DNA from: Paroedura picta | Taxonomy: Eukaryota > Chordata > Lepidosauria > Squamata > Gekkonidae | Assembly (NCBI RefSeq): GCF_049243985.1 | Contig: NC_135378.1 | Coordinates: 36,118,941 to 36,182,940, forward strand | DNA length: 64,000 nucleotides | Direction of reading: 5' to 3' | Shown: piece by piece, positions 34,501 to 41,425 of the stretch | How the letters are laid out: each line of letters begins with the position of its first letter | How positions within the stretch are numbered: the stretch's first letter is position 1 | Notes under the pieces: model-generated | Databases searched by the model: none | Seen by the model: the letters and a program-made list of their open reading frames with translations, nothing else | What the model was told of the DNA's origin: nothing | Program-made: the position numbers and the translations under genes

Positions 34501-36804
34501 GGAGGCTGCGTGCAAAGACAGGGGAAGCATTTATGGGGAATGGATGGCAGCCTACCAGCTGACAATGACAGTTGCACCACCCTATCTCTTTAAATTCATC
34601 CTCAACCTGGGGAGGAATTTAAAGGGACCGGGCAATATGTCTGTCATTCTCAGCTGGTTGTTATCCCAGTCCTTTTAAATCCCTCCCCTACAAACTCCCT
34701 AGATAGCATTCCAGCATGCAACAGGATTTACTGCTAGTGCCTTTCATAAAAGTGCATCTGGATTCAAACTTTGTCCTATAATAGAACTTTGTTCTACAAA
34801 CTTTGTTCTCTTTAAGAACAACAACGTTTAATTCTCGGTATAAGTTCATGTGTACACAGACCTTTTCAGATACACTGGAACAAGTCTTCCTCAGCCCTTA
34901 CCTATACGTAGTGTGAGTGGATTTAGTTGCCTGGAAGGGCCAGTTAGAGTCAAGACGCATAAGTAACTGAGCAATTCATACAGCAAAAATTGGAATAACA
35001 ATCTAGATTAGCAGCAAATTGACATATATAGAGATAATAAAAGTTAACAACTGGGGTGAGAACTAAATTTGAGTCCAGTGGCAAATATATAGTTAGACTG
35101 AAGGATTCTAATCTACTTTAACAGTGACAGCATTAGAGGTCCAAGGAAGGCCGAGCGTCAAAGAATTGAGGCTTTTGAACTCTGGTGCTGGAGAAGACTC
35201 TTGCGAGTCCCTTGGACTGCAAGGCGAACAAACCGGTCAGTCCTAGAGGAGATCAGCCCTGACTGCTCCTTAGAAGGCCAGATCCTGAAGATGAAACTCA
35301 AATACTTTGGCCACCTCATGAGAAGGAAGGACTCCCTGGAGAAGAGCCTAATGCTGGGAGCGATCGAGGGCAAAAGAAGAAGGGGACGACAGAGAATGAG
35401 GTGGCTGGATGGAGCCATTGAAGCAGTAGGTGCAAACTTAAATGGACTCCGGGGAATGGTAGAGGACAGGAAGGCCTGGAGGATCATTGTCCATGGGGTC
35501 GCGTTGGGTTGGACACGACTTCGCACCTAACAACAAGTAAAAAAAAGGTGCCGAATGCTGCCTTAGTGGCTGTTGCTACACAGTCACAATGGTGTTGCCA
35601 GACTTTAGCCCTTGTTTCCTGATGCTGAAAGGGAAGAGCAGGGGACTTTCCCAGGCTGTTTTGGCCTTTGAGGAAAGACTCACTGAGGGTCAGGACTGGC
35701 AGCAACCATGGCCAGCCTGATACCATGCAACCCACCAGACCAGGTCTTTGTACTGTTCAAAAGCTACATCTCCAAGCCAATGTGGTATAGTGGTTAGTTT
35801 CAAACTAGCATCTGGGAGACAGAGGGTCAAATCTCCACTCTACCATGGAAACTCAATGAATGACTCTGGGCCAGTTACACACTCGGCTTAGCCCACCTCA
35901 CAGGGATGTTGTGAAGACAAAATCTAGAATGATGTAAGCTGTTTGGCTCCCAATTTAGGTGAAAGGCGGATTACAAATGAAGTAAACAAATCATGCATAT
36001 AGCTTACATTGGGAGAACAGAAAAAATGTAGGTTAGCTGGTGATTGGGAGGAAAGCAGGAAAAGCTAAGGACACAGGGGCTGTCACAAGAAGAAATGGTG
36101 TAGTGAGGGGGATGGAAGGGAAAGGGTGCCCTTAAACCTGGGCAGATTCCCCACCATGCAACTGGCTTGCGCCTACCCAGCACCTCAATATTCAGGGGGA
36201 CAAAGAGGAAAGGGAAAAACAAGACACACTCTGCAGGTCCCTGCAAGTCCTCTACTTGTCAAATTATCATTAAAGCCTAGAGATGCCAGACATCAAGGGG
36301 GACATTAACGCATGAGAATCTGCTCCCAAGAAGACATGAATCAAACCGCTCGTCTCTTAAGGTAGCAACGTCGACATTATGGGACGGGAAGCCTTTGCTG
36401 CGTCTCCCTCCCAATTACACCAGCACGCCCGACCCTTTCCAAAGCTTGGGACACACCCCGTTCCCCTTTTCTTAAAGCAAATCCGCTCCGCGACCCCCGG
36501 CAGTGTGGCTGGAGCGAGGGGGCGCCTCAGACGCTCGCAAAATATGGGCCGGGGTAGGGGGTGGGGGTGCCGCTGCCGAGCCGGCTGCATTACCTTCCCC
36601 GTCGCGCTCGAAGATGAGGACGTTGCCCAGGAGCGGATAGCAGGGCCTGACCCCCGGGACTTGCTTCACCTCCTGCCACATCCGAAAGTAGGCGAGCAGC
36701 AAGCGGCAGACGGAGGCGGCCAGCAGCGTGGCCAGCAAGGTCGCCGCCGCCGCGCCCCAGTAGAAGAGCCGGCCGCCTTCCGAAAGCGCCTGCAAAAGCT
36801 CCAT
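10317..36804 (-). CDS. CYP4V2: Cytochrome P450 4V2, complete 11-exon coding sequence
   Basis: ER-membrane haem monooxygenase of the CYP4 family. The human enzyme omega-hydroxylates medium- and long-chain fatty acids and is lost in Bietti crystalline dystrophy. Eleven coding exons (36594-36804, 29482-29594, 27443-27528, 24282-24472, 23759-23828, 19771-19897, 17940-18131, 16858-16960, 12344-12478, 12076-12255, 10317-10507) all have GT-AG borders. They join in phase into 1599 nt, 532 residues against 525 in human. An N-terminal membrane anchor spans about residues 12-40. Landmarks: the I-helix GHDTTAAA starting at residue 331, with the CYP4-typical Glu before it; the K-helix ExxR at Glu388-Arg391; FRPERF; and the haem loop [10 protein letters not shown] with Cys468 as thiolate ligand. 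No stop or frameshift was seen, so the gene looks functional. Start chosen because it is the only ATG giving the membrane anchor at family length. Confidence 0.96.
10508..12075. other. CYP4V2 intron 10
   Basis: It holds a degraded GGTTGGGAAATACC-type repeat (about 11040-11250), a fragment of the GTTGGTCTGAAGTAGCA repeat (about 11385-11440), a LINE-like 3' end on the minus strand (about 11520-11640) and an old SINE-like piece (about 11755-11930). Nothing is recognised from 10510 to 11040. Confidence 0.5.
12076..12255 (-). CDS. CYP4V2: CYP4V2 exon 10 (haem-binding loop)
   Basis: Acceptor TCTTTGATAG, donor ATTG|GTATGT, 180 nt, phase 1 to 1. It encodes [24 protein letters not shown] and [17 protein letters not shown] with the haem-ligand Cys. 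The intron to exon 9 is only 88 bp. Confidence 0.97.
12344..12478 (-). CDS. CYP4V2: CYP4V2 exon 9 (K-helix)
   Basis: Acceptor TTTCTTAG, donor ATATTA|GTAAGT, 135 nt, phase 1 to 1. It encodes [18 protein letters not shown], then FPSVPYFAR, aligning with human [18 protein letters not shown]. It holds the invariant ExxR. Confidence 0.96.
14231..14567 (-). mobile_element. Non-autonomous hAT-like element, copy 2
   Basis: The ends CAGCCTTTCTCAAC and GTTGAGAAAACCTG are imperfect inverted repeats. The interior includes ACATTCCTAAGGCTTCAAGG and GGTCAACATGACC, the inverse of the copy at 1638-1952. No coding capacity. Confidence 0.55.
15235..15410 (-). repeat. 5S rRNA-derived SINE, copy 2 (degraded)
   Basis: On the plus strand GGCAGCCAGGTGAGAGATG and TTCAGAGGTGGTTTGCCATT match the body of the copies at 2290 and 17195. 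The 5S-like head (ATTAGCTTCCAGGATCAGG) is strongly diverged. Minus orientation. Confidence 0.6.
15603..16622. mobile_element. Non-autonomous DNA transposon (TATACTCGCATATAAG family), copy 1
   Basis: The left end is TATATACTCGCATATAAGCC and the right end is a decayed reverse complement near CAGCTTATACAAGAAAT. The sub-terminal motif CGCATATAAGCCGAGG recurs near both ends, as in the copy at 55772-56228. An internal stretch at about 15885-15990 resembles a piece of the tRNA-SINE seen at 33250. No coding capacity. Confidence 0.65.
16858..16960 (-). CDS. CYP4V2: CYP4V2 exon 8 (I-helix)
   Basis: Acceptor CCCTCATAG, donor TTTTTG|GTAAGT, 103 nt, phase 0 to 1. It encodes [20 protein letters not shown], then [14 protein letters not shown]. 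The His after Gly matches human His331, a known Bietti dystrophy mutation site. Confidence 0.95.
16961..17939. other. CYP4V2 intron 7
   Basis: It contains the 5S-SINE at 17195-17375. The remainder shows nothing recognisable. Confidence 0.6.
17195..17375 (-). repeat. 5S rRNA-derived SINE, copy 3
   Basis: On the minus strand CAGGTTAGAGTTGGCTCTGG and TTACTACTTGGATAGGAGGC track 5S rRNA (GGTTAGTACTTGGATGGGAG). They are followed by the SINE body GATGCAGAGGCAGGCAATGG and a tail with CCTTGAAAACCCTGTAGGG. Confidence 0.72.
17940..18131 (-). CDS. CYP4V2: CYP4V2 exon 7
   Basis: Acceptor ATTGAAG, donor TTTGAG|GTAGAG, 192 nt, phase 0 to 0. It encodes a charged, variable G-H linker, then [20 protein letters not shown] and [10 protein letters not shown]. 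The last Glu is the CYP4-conserved I-helix residue that in several CYP4 enzymes bonds covalently to haem. Confidence 0.95.
18132..19770. other. CYP4V2 intron 6
   Basis: AT-rich, with nothing recognised up to about 19080. A GC-rich block then ends in a Helitron-type terminus at 19575. Confidence 0.55.
19080..19575 (+). mobile_element. Helitron copy with intact 3' end; start uncertain
   Basis: The 3' end reads CTAGCGCCTGTTGTATTCC, then GAGTGCAATGG and GGCCTCTAG, followed by host T. TTGTATTC/GAGTGCAA forms a stem allowing G-T pairs, and the terminus is CTAG. The GC-rich body (ORFs of 160-172 codons on both strands without family resemblance) stands out from AT-rich flanks, as in the Helitrons at 24579, 37905 and 41844. 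I could not find the TC start. Confidence 0.55.
19771..19897 (-). CDS. CYP4V2: CYP4V2 exon 6
   Basis: Acceptor TTATCTTAG, donor GATAAA|GTAAGG, 127 nt, phase 2 to 0. It encodes [15 protein letters not shown], then [12 protein letters not shown] and LKILHSFT, aligning with human [27 protein letters not shown] and LQILHTFT. Confidence 0.94.
20040..21125 (-). repeat. L2-type LINE remnant (ORF2 C-terminal region and 3' end)
   Basis: A minus-strand frame at 20822-20550 reads [20 protein letters not shown] and LNWLPVAFW, the C-terminal L2 motif [12 protein letters not shown]...LHWLPV. The 3' end near 20050-20110 (CCGCCGCTCCCCAAAGGCTC on the plus strand) matches the ends of the other LINEs here. Several frame changes; inactive. 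Confidence 0.75.
21200..22150 (-). mobile_element. DIRS-like retroelement fossil
   Basis: A minus-strand stretch near 21609-22034 resembles the RNase H region of DIRS/tyrosine-recombinase retroelements. The surrounding frames are broken in several places. Old, fragmentary and inactive. The family call rests on weak resemblance. Confidence 0.35.
22275..23590 (-). mobile_element. Candidate solo LTR fossil
   Basis: The segment is bounded by a 10-bp inverted repeat of TG...CA type (TGTCAGGAAC / GTTCCTGACA). A minus-strand AATAAA lies near the lower-coordinate end, where an LTR polyadenylation signal would be expected. No internal viral region and no clear target duplication were seen. An L2-like fragment lies inside at about 23440-23530. 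Old and inactive. Confidence 0.35.
23759..23828 (-). CDS. CYP4V2: CYP4V2 exon 5
   Basis: Acceptor CTATTTCTAG, donor ATATAG|GTAGGT, 70 nt, phase 1 to 2. It encodes [20 protein letters not shown], against human [20 protein letters not shown]: one difference in 20 residues. Confidence 0.95.
23829..24281. other. CYP4V2 intron 4
   Basis: A 453-bp, AT-rich intron. I see no repeat or other feature in it. Confidence 0.7.
24282..24472 (-). CDS. CYP4V2: CYP4V2 exon 4
   Basis: Acceptor TTTTGCAG, donor TGTG|GTAAAT, 191 nt, phase 2 to 1. It encodes the C-helix [17 protein letters not shown] and [20 protein letters not shown], nearly identical to human CYP4V2 ([17 protein letters not shown]). The Trp and Arg of WRxRRK contact the haem propionates in P450s. 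Confidence 0.96.
24579..24971 (+). mobile_element. Non-autonomous Helitron, complete ends (393 bp)
   Basis: It starts TCTTTAAACAGCCCG directly after a host A and ends CTTTGAAACTAG directly before a host T, the A|T insertion pattern of Helitrons without target duplication. A hairpin CCCCTTTTTATAAAGGGG lies 8 nt before the CTAG terminus. The GC-rich body contains several internal palindromes (for example GGCGCTTCGCGCC). No coding capacity. Same family as 37905 and 41844. Confidence 0.8.
24973..25345 (-). repeat. L2-type LINE, 5'-truncated 3' end
   Basis: The plus-strand motif TATACCGCCCTCCCCGAAGG and CTCAGGGCGGTTCACATG is the reverse of the L2-like 3' UTR hairpin. It is followed inward by sequence matching the copy at 25540 (CTCAACCAAATGCCTGG, GGAGCTCC). 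The Helitron ends exactly at its AT-rich tail. Confidence 0.7.
25540..27062 (-). repeat. L2-type LINE, 5'-truncated, with reverse transcriptase
   Basis: A minus-strand frame at 27089-26274 encodes a reverse transcriptase core: [34 protein letters not shown], the catalytic YADD near 26625, and [12 protein letters not shown] second frame at about 26245-25960 continues with [12 protein letters not shown] and [12 protein letters not shown], so at least one frameshift separates them. The 3' end is the TATACCGCCCTCCCC hairpin plus an (ATT)n tail. The motifs match the L2 clade rather than CR1. The endonuclease and 5' half are missing, so it is inactive. Confidence 0.85.
27062..27124 (+). repeat. Short tandem repeat of about 20 bp, three units
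   Basis: CAAACCAACTACCGGTATGA is repeated three times with short spacers and one substitution, starting exactly where the LINE sequence stops at its truncated 5' end. It may have arisen during LINE insertion. Confidence 0.75.
27443..27528 (-). CDS. CYP4V2: CYP4V2 exon 3
   Basis: Acceptor CTACTGACAG, donor ACAAG|GTAAAG, 86 nt, phase 0 to 2. It encodes [17 protein letters not shown], then [10 protein letters not shown], aligning with human VILTSSKQIDKSSMYKF and EPWLGLGLLT. The length equals that of the human exon as I recall it. Confidence 0.93.
27648..27765 (+). repeat. Dispersed GTTGGTCTGAAGTAGCA repeat
   Basis: ATTCAAATGGGTAGCCGTG, TTGGTCTGAAGTAGCA, AGCACCTTTAAGACCAACAA and GAGCTTTCGAGTGCAAG recur at 39440-39540, 39755-39810, 53320-53420 and 55066-55228, with a scrap at 11385-11440. 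It resembles an abundant amniote repeat whose class I cannot state. Confidence 0.6.
28291..28413 (-). repeat. ACCTTT-tailed tRNA-SINE, truncated copy
   Basis: AAAGGTAAAGGTATCCCC and CTGACCCTTGGGGTGACACC match the tail half of the full copies at 50166 and 52525. The tRNA-like head is missing. Confidence 0.8.
29482..29594 (-). CDS. CYP4V2: CYP4V2 exon 2
   Basis: Acceptor TTTTCCAG, donor GTAGAG|GTATGT, 113 nt, phase 1 to 0. It encodes [12 protein letters not shown], then [20 protein letters not shown], aligning with human FFQQIIEYTEEY and [20 protein letters not shown]. Too short and without ATG to stand out as an open frame. Confidence 0.93.
30639..31051. mobile_element. Non-autonomous hAT element (CCCCAACC family), copy 2
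   Basis: It begins near GATCCCCAACCTGTGGGCGG and ends GGTTGGGGACCACTG, flanked by a perfect 8-bp duplication GTCTAAAT (30631-30638 and 31052-31059). The interior closely matches 9544-10006. No coding capacity. Confidence 0.9.
32343..32435 (-). repeat. tRNA-SINE fragment
   Basis: GAGTCTCAAAGTGACTTACA and CCTCTCCCCACAACAGACAC match the 3' part of the SINE at 33250-33520, in the same orientation. Confidence 0.6.
33250..33520 (-). repeat. tRNA-derived SINE (TTCTTC-tailed family), near full length
   Basis: The plus strand reads AGAGTTGGGTTTTACATGCC through GAGTCTCAAAGTGGCTTACA to AACCACTACACCAACCAGG. On the minus strand this gives a tRNA-like head (TGGTGTAGTGGTTAGGAGTG, then GGTTCGATTCTGC as B box). 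Copies at 44325 (plus) and 58345 (minus). Confidence 0.82.
33730..33870 (-). repeat. Degraded tRNA-SINE fragment
   Basis: TGGCTGCATGTGGAGGAGTG and GCCACTTACACCAAG recall the head half of the SINE at 33250, in minus orientation. Confidence 0.45.
34027..34065 (+). mobile_element. Helitron 3' end
   Basis: CCCGTTGTATTCCTGAATGC, then AACAGGCTTGGCCCCTAG, followed by host T. GTTGTATTC/GAATGCAAC pairs as a stem before the CTAG terminus. It closely resembles the end at 19575. The 5' end was not identified. Confidence 0.6.
35128..35538 (+). repeat. BovB LINE 3' end (ORF2 C-terminus)
   Basis: A plus-strand frame ending at 35530 encodes [40 protein letters not shown] and [10 protein letters not shown], close to the C-terminus of BovB reverse transcriptase in ruminants and reptiles. 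The last bases, TTGGACACGACTTCGCACC, are the BovB 3' end shared with its dependent SINEs. 5'-truncated and inactive as a copy. Confidence 0.9.
35775..35995 (+). repeat. Older tRNA-derived SINE
   Basis: A tRNA-like head, TGTGGTATAGTGGTTAG with GGTCAAATCTCC, then CTGGGCCAGTTACAC, CACCTCACAGGGATGTTGTG and a tail near AAATGAAGTAAACAAAT. Degraded and plus-oriented. The copy at 61216 is related. Confidence 0.6.
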
Positions 36805-37250
36805 GGCCAGACGGAGCGGCCGCCGCGCCCTCCGGGAGCGAAAAGCTTCGTCGCCGGAGAGGAGGAGGGGGAGGCCGCGGCCGGAGCGCAGAGAGGAGGG
36901 ACAGACGAGTGCCCGGCACCGACGCCCCTGCGCAAGGGAGGAAGGAGGCGAGGGCAGAGCCGGTTCGAAGCGTCGGGTTAGGGAGGCGACGGAGAAGGCG
37001 CCTCTGGCGCTGGTCAGCGACTCATTTTGCTCGCGGACGACAAAGGAGCAGGCCCGTCCGCGCCCTCCTGGGCTCTTCAGCCACGCCCACCTCCGGTTGC
37101 GAGAGGCGAAATGCCCGCGGGTGCAGCCGGGGGAAACAAGGCGCCGAGCTTCTGCGCCTCCCCTCGGCAACGCGCTCCCCCCGCCTTGTGCTTTTTAAAG
37201 GAAAAGGCGCCCTAGACCTTCTTCGCCGCGGAAAACCGTGTACCCTTCAC
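36360..37250 (-). promoter_or_regulatory. CYP4V2: CpG-rich promoter region of CYP4V2
   Basis: GC- and CpG-rich sequence spans exon 1 and about 450 bp upstream, in contrast to the AT-rich surroundings. This is typical of a housekeeping-type vertebrate promoter. A minus-strand TTTAAAAAG near 37191-37199 is a weak TATA-like candidate, implying a start near 37165 and a 5' UTR of about 360 nt. The start site itself cannot be seen. Long open frames on both strands here reflect GC content. Confidence 0.6.
36594..36804 (-). CDS. CYP4V2: CYP4V2 exon 1 (membrane anchor)
   Basis: ATG is at 36804-36802, followed by 70 codons and one base, with donor GAAG|GTAATG at 36593. It encodes [10 protein letters not shown], an Ala/Leu-rich hydrophobic segment, then the proline-rich hinge and [14 protein letters not shown], aligning with human PLVGHALLMKPDGRE. 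It is very GC-rich, within the promoter CpG region. Confidence 0.94.
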
Positions 37251-37538
37251 CTAACCCGCTCAAGGCGGCTTACAGACGATGGCGAATCTTTTTGCGAGGG
37301 TTTTTTTTTTAACTTTTAACGGCAGCAAAAAGAAAAGTCACGGGGGAACTAAGTGTCCAAAGCTCCTAGGCAGAGAAAAAGTTTACATGGGTTTTATACA
37401 TCTTCCTCATAGGGCCGGCTCAGATGCAGGGACGAATACAATTCCACGCTTGAACCGGACCCAGAGGGGTGCAGTGGGGGATGAGTTCTCAGGCTCCGAT
37501 AGACTCCCTTGCAGGGTTCCTCAGGGCACGGTTCTCCC

Positions 37539-37563
37539 ACACACACACACACACACACACACA
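37539..37563 (+). repeat. (CA)n microsatellite
   Basis: An uninterrupted AC run of about 12 units, next to the half MITE. Confidence 0.9.
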
Positions 37564-37564
37564 T

Positions 37565-37628
37565 TGGCAGGGGCTCATGGGAATTGTAGTCCATGGACAT
37601 CTGGAGGGCCGCAGTTTGACTACCCCTG
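37565..37628 (-). mobile_element. Half copy of the CAGGGGTAGTC hAT MITE
   Basis: It begins at the hairpin centre (GGCAGGGGCTCATGGGAATT) and runs to the terminus TTTGACTACCCCTG. The other arm is absent. Same structure as 45846-45911. Confidence 0.8.
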
Positions 37629-37904
37629 GTTTAACATCATCATGCGCCCTCTGGCCCAGCTGGTATGGAGTTTTGGGTTGGGTTGCATCCGTATGCTGAT
37701 GACACCCAGTTCTATCTCCTCATGGAGCAGAATTGCCTGAACCTCAACCTCTCCAAGACGGAGGTCCTGTGGTTGGGAGGTAGGGAGTGGGAGCAGTAAG
37801 CGCATTTACCCACCCTGGCAGGGATGCAAGTATTGAAGTATTGTTCTGTTCACAGTCTATTTGAACCGCTCTGAGCCTTCGGGGAGAGTAGTATACAAAT
37901 GTAA

Positions 37905-38861
37905 TCTTTAAACCGCCCGCAGTGCCATGGGCGCCACGGACTAAATAAAACAGTAAGGGCTGGTGGGGAGGAGTTAGGGCGGGCTCTGTCAGGGATAAAA
38001 ACTCAGAGGAGCGAATCAGGAGCTGCAAAGCGGCTCCTGATTCGCTCCTCCAAGTGGTACTCAAGGGCCAAGTGTCCAATTGGGAGGCGCGCGAAGCTTG
38101 GCCCGTCTCCCGAACGCCGCGTCTCCAACTGTGCAGTCCTCCCGAGCCGCCATCCTTGCCGGACGGCCGCCAGGGAGGAGGCTTGCCCCACACCTTTGGC
38201 CTCGGGGGGAAAAGCCTTCCCCTCCAGCCACCGCCTGCCCTAAATCTATGTCCTCTCCCACCAAGACTCCCATCCCTGCCCTTCCCACCCCCACCCCAAA
38301 CGCCCCTCGCAGCCCGCCAGCGCCCGCGATTTTCCCACCCCCCCACACTTCCCACTCACCAGTGTGCTGCTTCGCCGCCTCTCTGCCTGCCTCCACATCG
38401 CCGTCGCGTCCACCACGCTTCCCCACCTGCCCATCGCCACCGCCTGTACCTCCGGACCTCCTCGCACGCCGCCCTTGCAACGACGCCACTGTGGCCAGGC
38501 CCGCCGCTCCATGACGGCCCTGGCCACATGCTCGCCACCGCCCACGCGACGCCCACGCGACGCCATGCAGACGCGGCCCCAGTGTGCTCAGAAGATGGCC
38601 GCTGACAACACCCGCCCTGCGCCCGCTGGACGCCGCTGCCGCAAACTCCTGCCCTCGGCAGCTGCTTGGGAGCCGCCAGCGCCGAGGACAGGTAGGCCGC
38701 TTCCCTCCCCCCACGATCAAGCCTCCCGGAGTCCCGAGGGCAGGGGGAAAGGCTTCTGCGGACCCGCACCACATCGCCCGCGGCTACGCAGAAGCCTTTG
38801 GGAGCCCCCCCGCCCAGCTAGCGCCTATTTTATTTCATAGTAAAATGGGCTTTAGATCTAG
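37905..38861 (+). mobile_element. Non-autonomous Helitron, complete ends (957 bp)
   Basis: It starts TCTTTAAACCGCCCGCAGTG after host A (37904) and ends GGGCTTTAGATCTAG before host T (38862). Near the 3' end, CTAGCGCC is followed by a weak stem TTTTATTTCATAGTAAAAT. The first 60 bases match the Helitron at 24579 (GGGCGCCACGGACTAAAT). The very GC-rich core gives long open frames on both strands with no family resemblance. Inserted at the 3' tail of an L2 fragment. Confidence 0.78.
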
Positions 38862-39439
38862 TAAATAAATAAAATATGTTGGAACTTGTTTATATCAAGC
38901 ATGACTAATAGGTTCATCCTTTCTGTCATCTGTCTTTTGGATGCTTTGCATTGCCAAATTGGGTTGGACTAGTATGGAGATTATAGGGTGATGTTGTCTT
39001 AGAGAGACCATTAAAAGAGAGGTTATGTTAGCTTTTCATGTTGACATCATTATTATTCAAGATGTAAGACATGCAGTTGATGGTTTTATTTGACAGCGTG
39101 GGTGAGAAGCAAGAAGCATAGGCACTCCTGATTCCAGGCTAGATGATGGCACTACAAGGGAGGTCAGTGGATGTGCCAAGCACAAACCATCCACATTGCC
39201 AGTCCCGATGAAAGTGTTGAGAAATTTATTCCACACGTGATGAGAAGCAATCACTGTGTGCAGAATTTGGGTTAGGATTCATTCAGCTGCGCTCCTTGCT
39301 GTCTGGTGCTGCTCTTTTGTCAGGAAAAAGGACACCATAGGCAGGAGAGTGTCCAAAGATAACAGCTCCCAAGCACAAGAACACAGTTTACTAATGTAAC
39401 AGGATTAACTTTTGCTTATATATTCCCACCGTCATGATG

Positions 39440-39540
39440 GGCAGTTCATAGTCTGACGAAGAGTGCTTGCACTCGAAAGCTTGCGCCTTGAATGAATCTT
39501 TGTTGGTCTTAAAGGTGCTACTGGACTCTGGTTTTATTGG
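39440..39540 (-). repeat. Dispersed GTTGGTCTGAAGTAGCA repeat
   Basis: GACGAAGAGTGCTTGCACTC, GAAAGCTTGCGCC and TTGTTGGTCTTAAAGGTGCT match 27648-27765 in the opposite orientation. A shorter piece lies at 39755-39810. Confidence 0.6.
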
Positions 39541-40227
39541 TTAGTATCAGATGATGCAGGATGAAAAGGCACACAGGAACACACAAACTGAAGTGCTCAG
39601 TACCCCAGCAGTTGTCTCAGGATTTGTGAGAGTTACAGATTTTAGAAGCACAGAGTGCAATCTGGGATTTTTTTGGGGGGGAGGCTGATTATTTTATTAG
39701 AAAAGTTGTACTGTGTATGAGAGTGAATAAGCTTCCTCTGGCATTGCGGGAAATAATGAATAAATCTTTGTTGGTCTTAAAGGTGCTACTGGACTCTGAT
39801 TTTATTGTAAGAACATGTTACGAGAGGAGAGGAGGACATACTCTGTGCACGAGAGCTCTTTTCAGCTCCCTGTGTTGTAAAGTGACATGGGGGACAACTG
39901 TTGACTTGGAAGTTATTTTTTCCTGCACTGTAGTGAAACATGAGGCAGCACATAGCTGGTCTGGAAACATGTAGGAATACAATTGGTCAATTAGAATTGC
40001 CAGATCCTCTGATGGAGGTGGGAGTCCCCCAAAGCCAGATTTCACCACTCATCAGCTGGCTGCTATCTTTACGCTTTCCACATCAACAACAAAGCGATAC
40101 TAAAATAGGTGTAAGTAGTAAGGAGGCTACCTTCTCTCTGTTACTTTTTAGTCCATGTTTCAGGAAGTTAATTATCAACTTTGTATACCCGTATGTAAGG
40201 AATCCACATGTCTACAGTGACCTGCAG

Positions 40228-40568
40228 CAGGGGTCCTCAACCCCCGGTCCACGGCCCGGCACCGGGCCTCAAAGGCCATGGTGCCGGGCCGCAGCGAGAG
40301 GGCTGGAAGAGGCAGGCACAGCTGCCGGCACGCCAGCGATGCAAACGCGCACACGTGGAGCTGCCGCGCATGCATGTTTGCGCCCCCTGCTGGCGAAAAC
40401 GTGCACGCGCGCCAGCTCTGCGCACGCGCGTTAGCGCCACCTAGTGGCAAAAACATGCATGCACGGCAACTGCGCGTGCACGTTTACGTGCAGCTGTAGC
40501 GGCTGGGCCGCCGGCTCTCTCCCACCCTCAGAGGCGGTCCGCAACTACAAGAAGTTTTGGGACCGCTG
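40228..40568. mobile_element. Non-autonomous hAT element (GC-rich family)
   Basis: It begins CAGGGGTCCTCAACCCCCGG and ends TTTTGGGACCGCTG, with a near-perfect 8-bp duplication (ACCTGCAG at 40220-40227, ACCTACAG at 40569-40576). The interior has repeats of GCGCACGCGCG type. Its overlapping open frames are by-products. Confidence 0.8.
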
Positions 40569-41329
40569 ACCTACAGAATAAGGTATCTATAAGAAAGGAA
40601 TCATGTTCCTCTACAAATGTAGAAGGAATGTGGCTGTCCAGGCAGCATGAAATCCAGAAATAAATAATGGGCTGAAGAATTAGCAAGTCTCAAGCACCCA
40701 AAATAAATAAAAACCAACCACTCAGAGTTAATACCCAAAACTAGAAACTCATTAAAGAGCCAGTTACTCCAAGCATGCAGATCTGTTGCTTTATGCAAAA
40801 GTAGAGGCAAAAAGCCTTGAGAACAACATGATAATATCTTCCAATTCTTGAAAATCTAAATATAGTCCAAGTAGTTAGGAAATAATCCAAGAGGAAAAAA
40901 GGAAATCCATGAATCCTTCATTCTGATCAACAGTTCTGTTCTTTGTGATAGGGCAAACAGAATAACCTCAAAACAAATTATTCTGTTCTTCTCCATTGTC
41001 CCAGAACACTCCACAAATTTATCTTAGAGTTAATAATTTTTTCCTAGTCTTGCTTCTACATGTTTAACAGCAGATAGTCAAACAGCAGACTATCATATAG
41101 ACATTTAGCAGTATTCCCATTACCTAGTTTACTATCTGCATGACACAAAAAAGCAGCATCTGGGGAGAAAGGAAACATTAAATATGATGAATAAAATCTG
41201 TTTTCCCCTCCCATTAAAAAAAAATTCTGCATGGAATGCCTAATGTTTCAGAGGAAGTGTTATCTCCACAAACTGAACCTTAAAAGCTCTTTTTAATAAA
41301 GTCATCAGTTCATATATATTGTATGTATC

Positions 41330-41425
41330 TATCATTGTTTATAGTCCATGTTCTTACTTGGACTCAAGGTGGATTACATAGAGTGAGTCAATACAATCAA
41401 TACGATGGGATATTCAATGGACAAT
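41330..41425 (-). repeat. LINE 3'-end fragment
   Basis: GTTTATAGTCCATGTTC with GACTCAAGGTGGATTACATA recalls the L2/CR1-type end (CTCAGGGCGGTTTACAT). Degraded. Confidence 0.4.

Larger units (their letters stand above)
29595..36593. other. CYP4V2 intron 1 (about 7 kb)
   Basis: The largest intron. It holds a hAT element (30639), SINE pieces (32343, 33250, 33730 and 35775), a Helitron end (34065) and a BovB LINE end (35128). Nothing is recognised from about 29600 to 30630 or 31060 to 32340. A CpG-rich stretch begins at about 36360. Confidence 0.6.
37400..37904 (+). repeat. L2-type LINE fragment, split by a half MITE
   Basis: The plus strand has CAGGGTTCCTCAGGGCACGG (frame VPQGTVL), then after the insert CGCCCTCTGGCCCAGCTGG (RPLAQL) and GCTGATGACACCCAG (ADDTQ). 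It ends with the 3' hairpin GAACCGCTCTGAGCCTTCGG and TATACAAATG. The reverse transcriptase region is interrupted and internally deleted. A (CA)n run and the half MITE at 37565-37628 sit in the middle. Confidence 0.75.

Noticed and set aside
36379-37198. Plus-strand frames of 131-200 codons antisense to CYP4V2 exon 1
   Set aside because: They are by-products of CpG-rich promoter sequence, with no domain and low-complexity Arg/Pro/Gly composition.
37744-38868. Long overlapping open frames (up to 237 codons) on both strands
   Set aside because: They lie inside a GC-rich Helitron where stops are rare, overlap on both strands and resemble no protein family.
40175-40499. Several GC-rich frames
   Set aside because: They are explained by the hAT element at 40228-40568 with its CGCG-type internal repeats.
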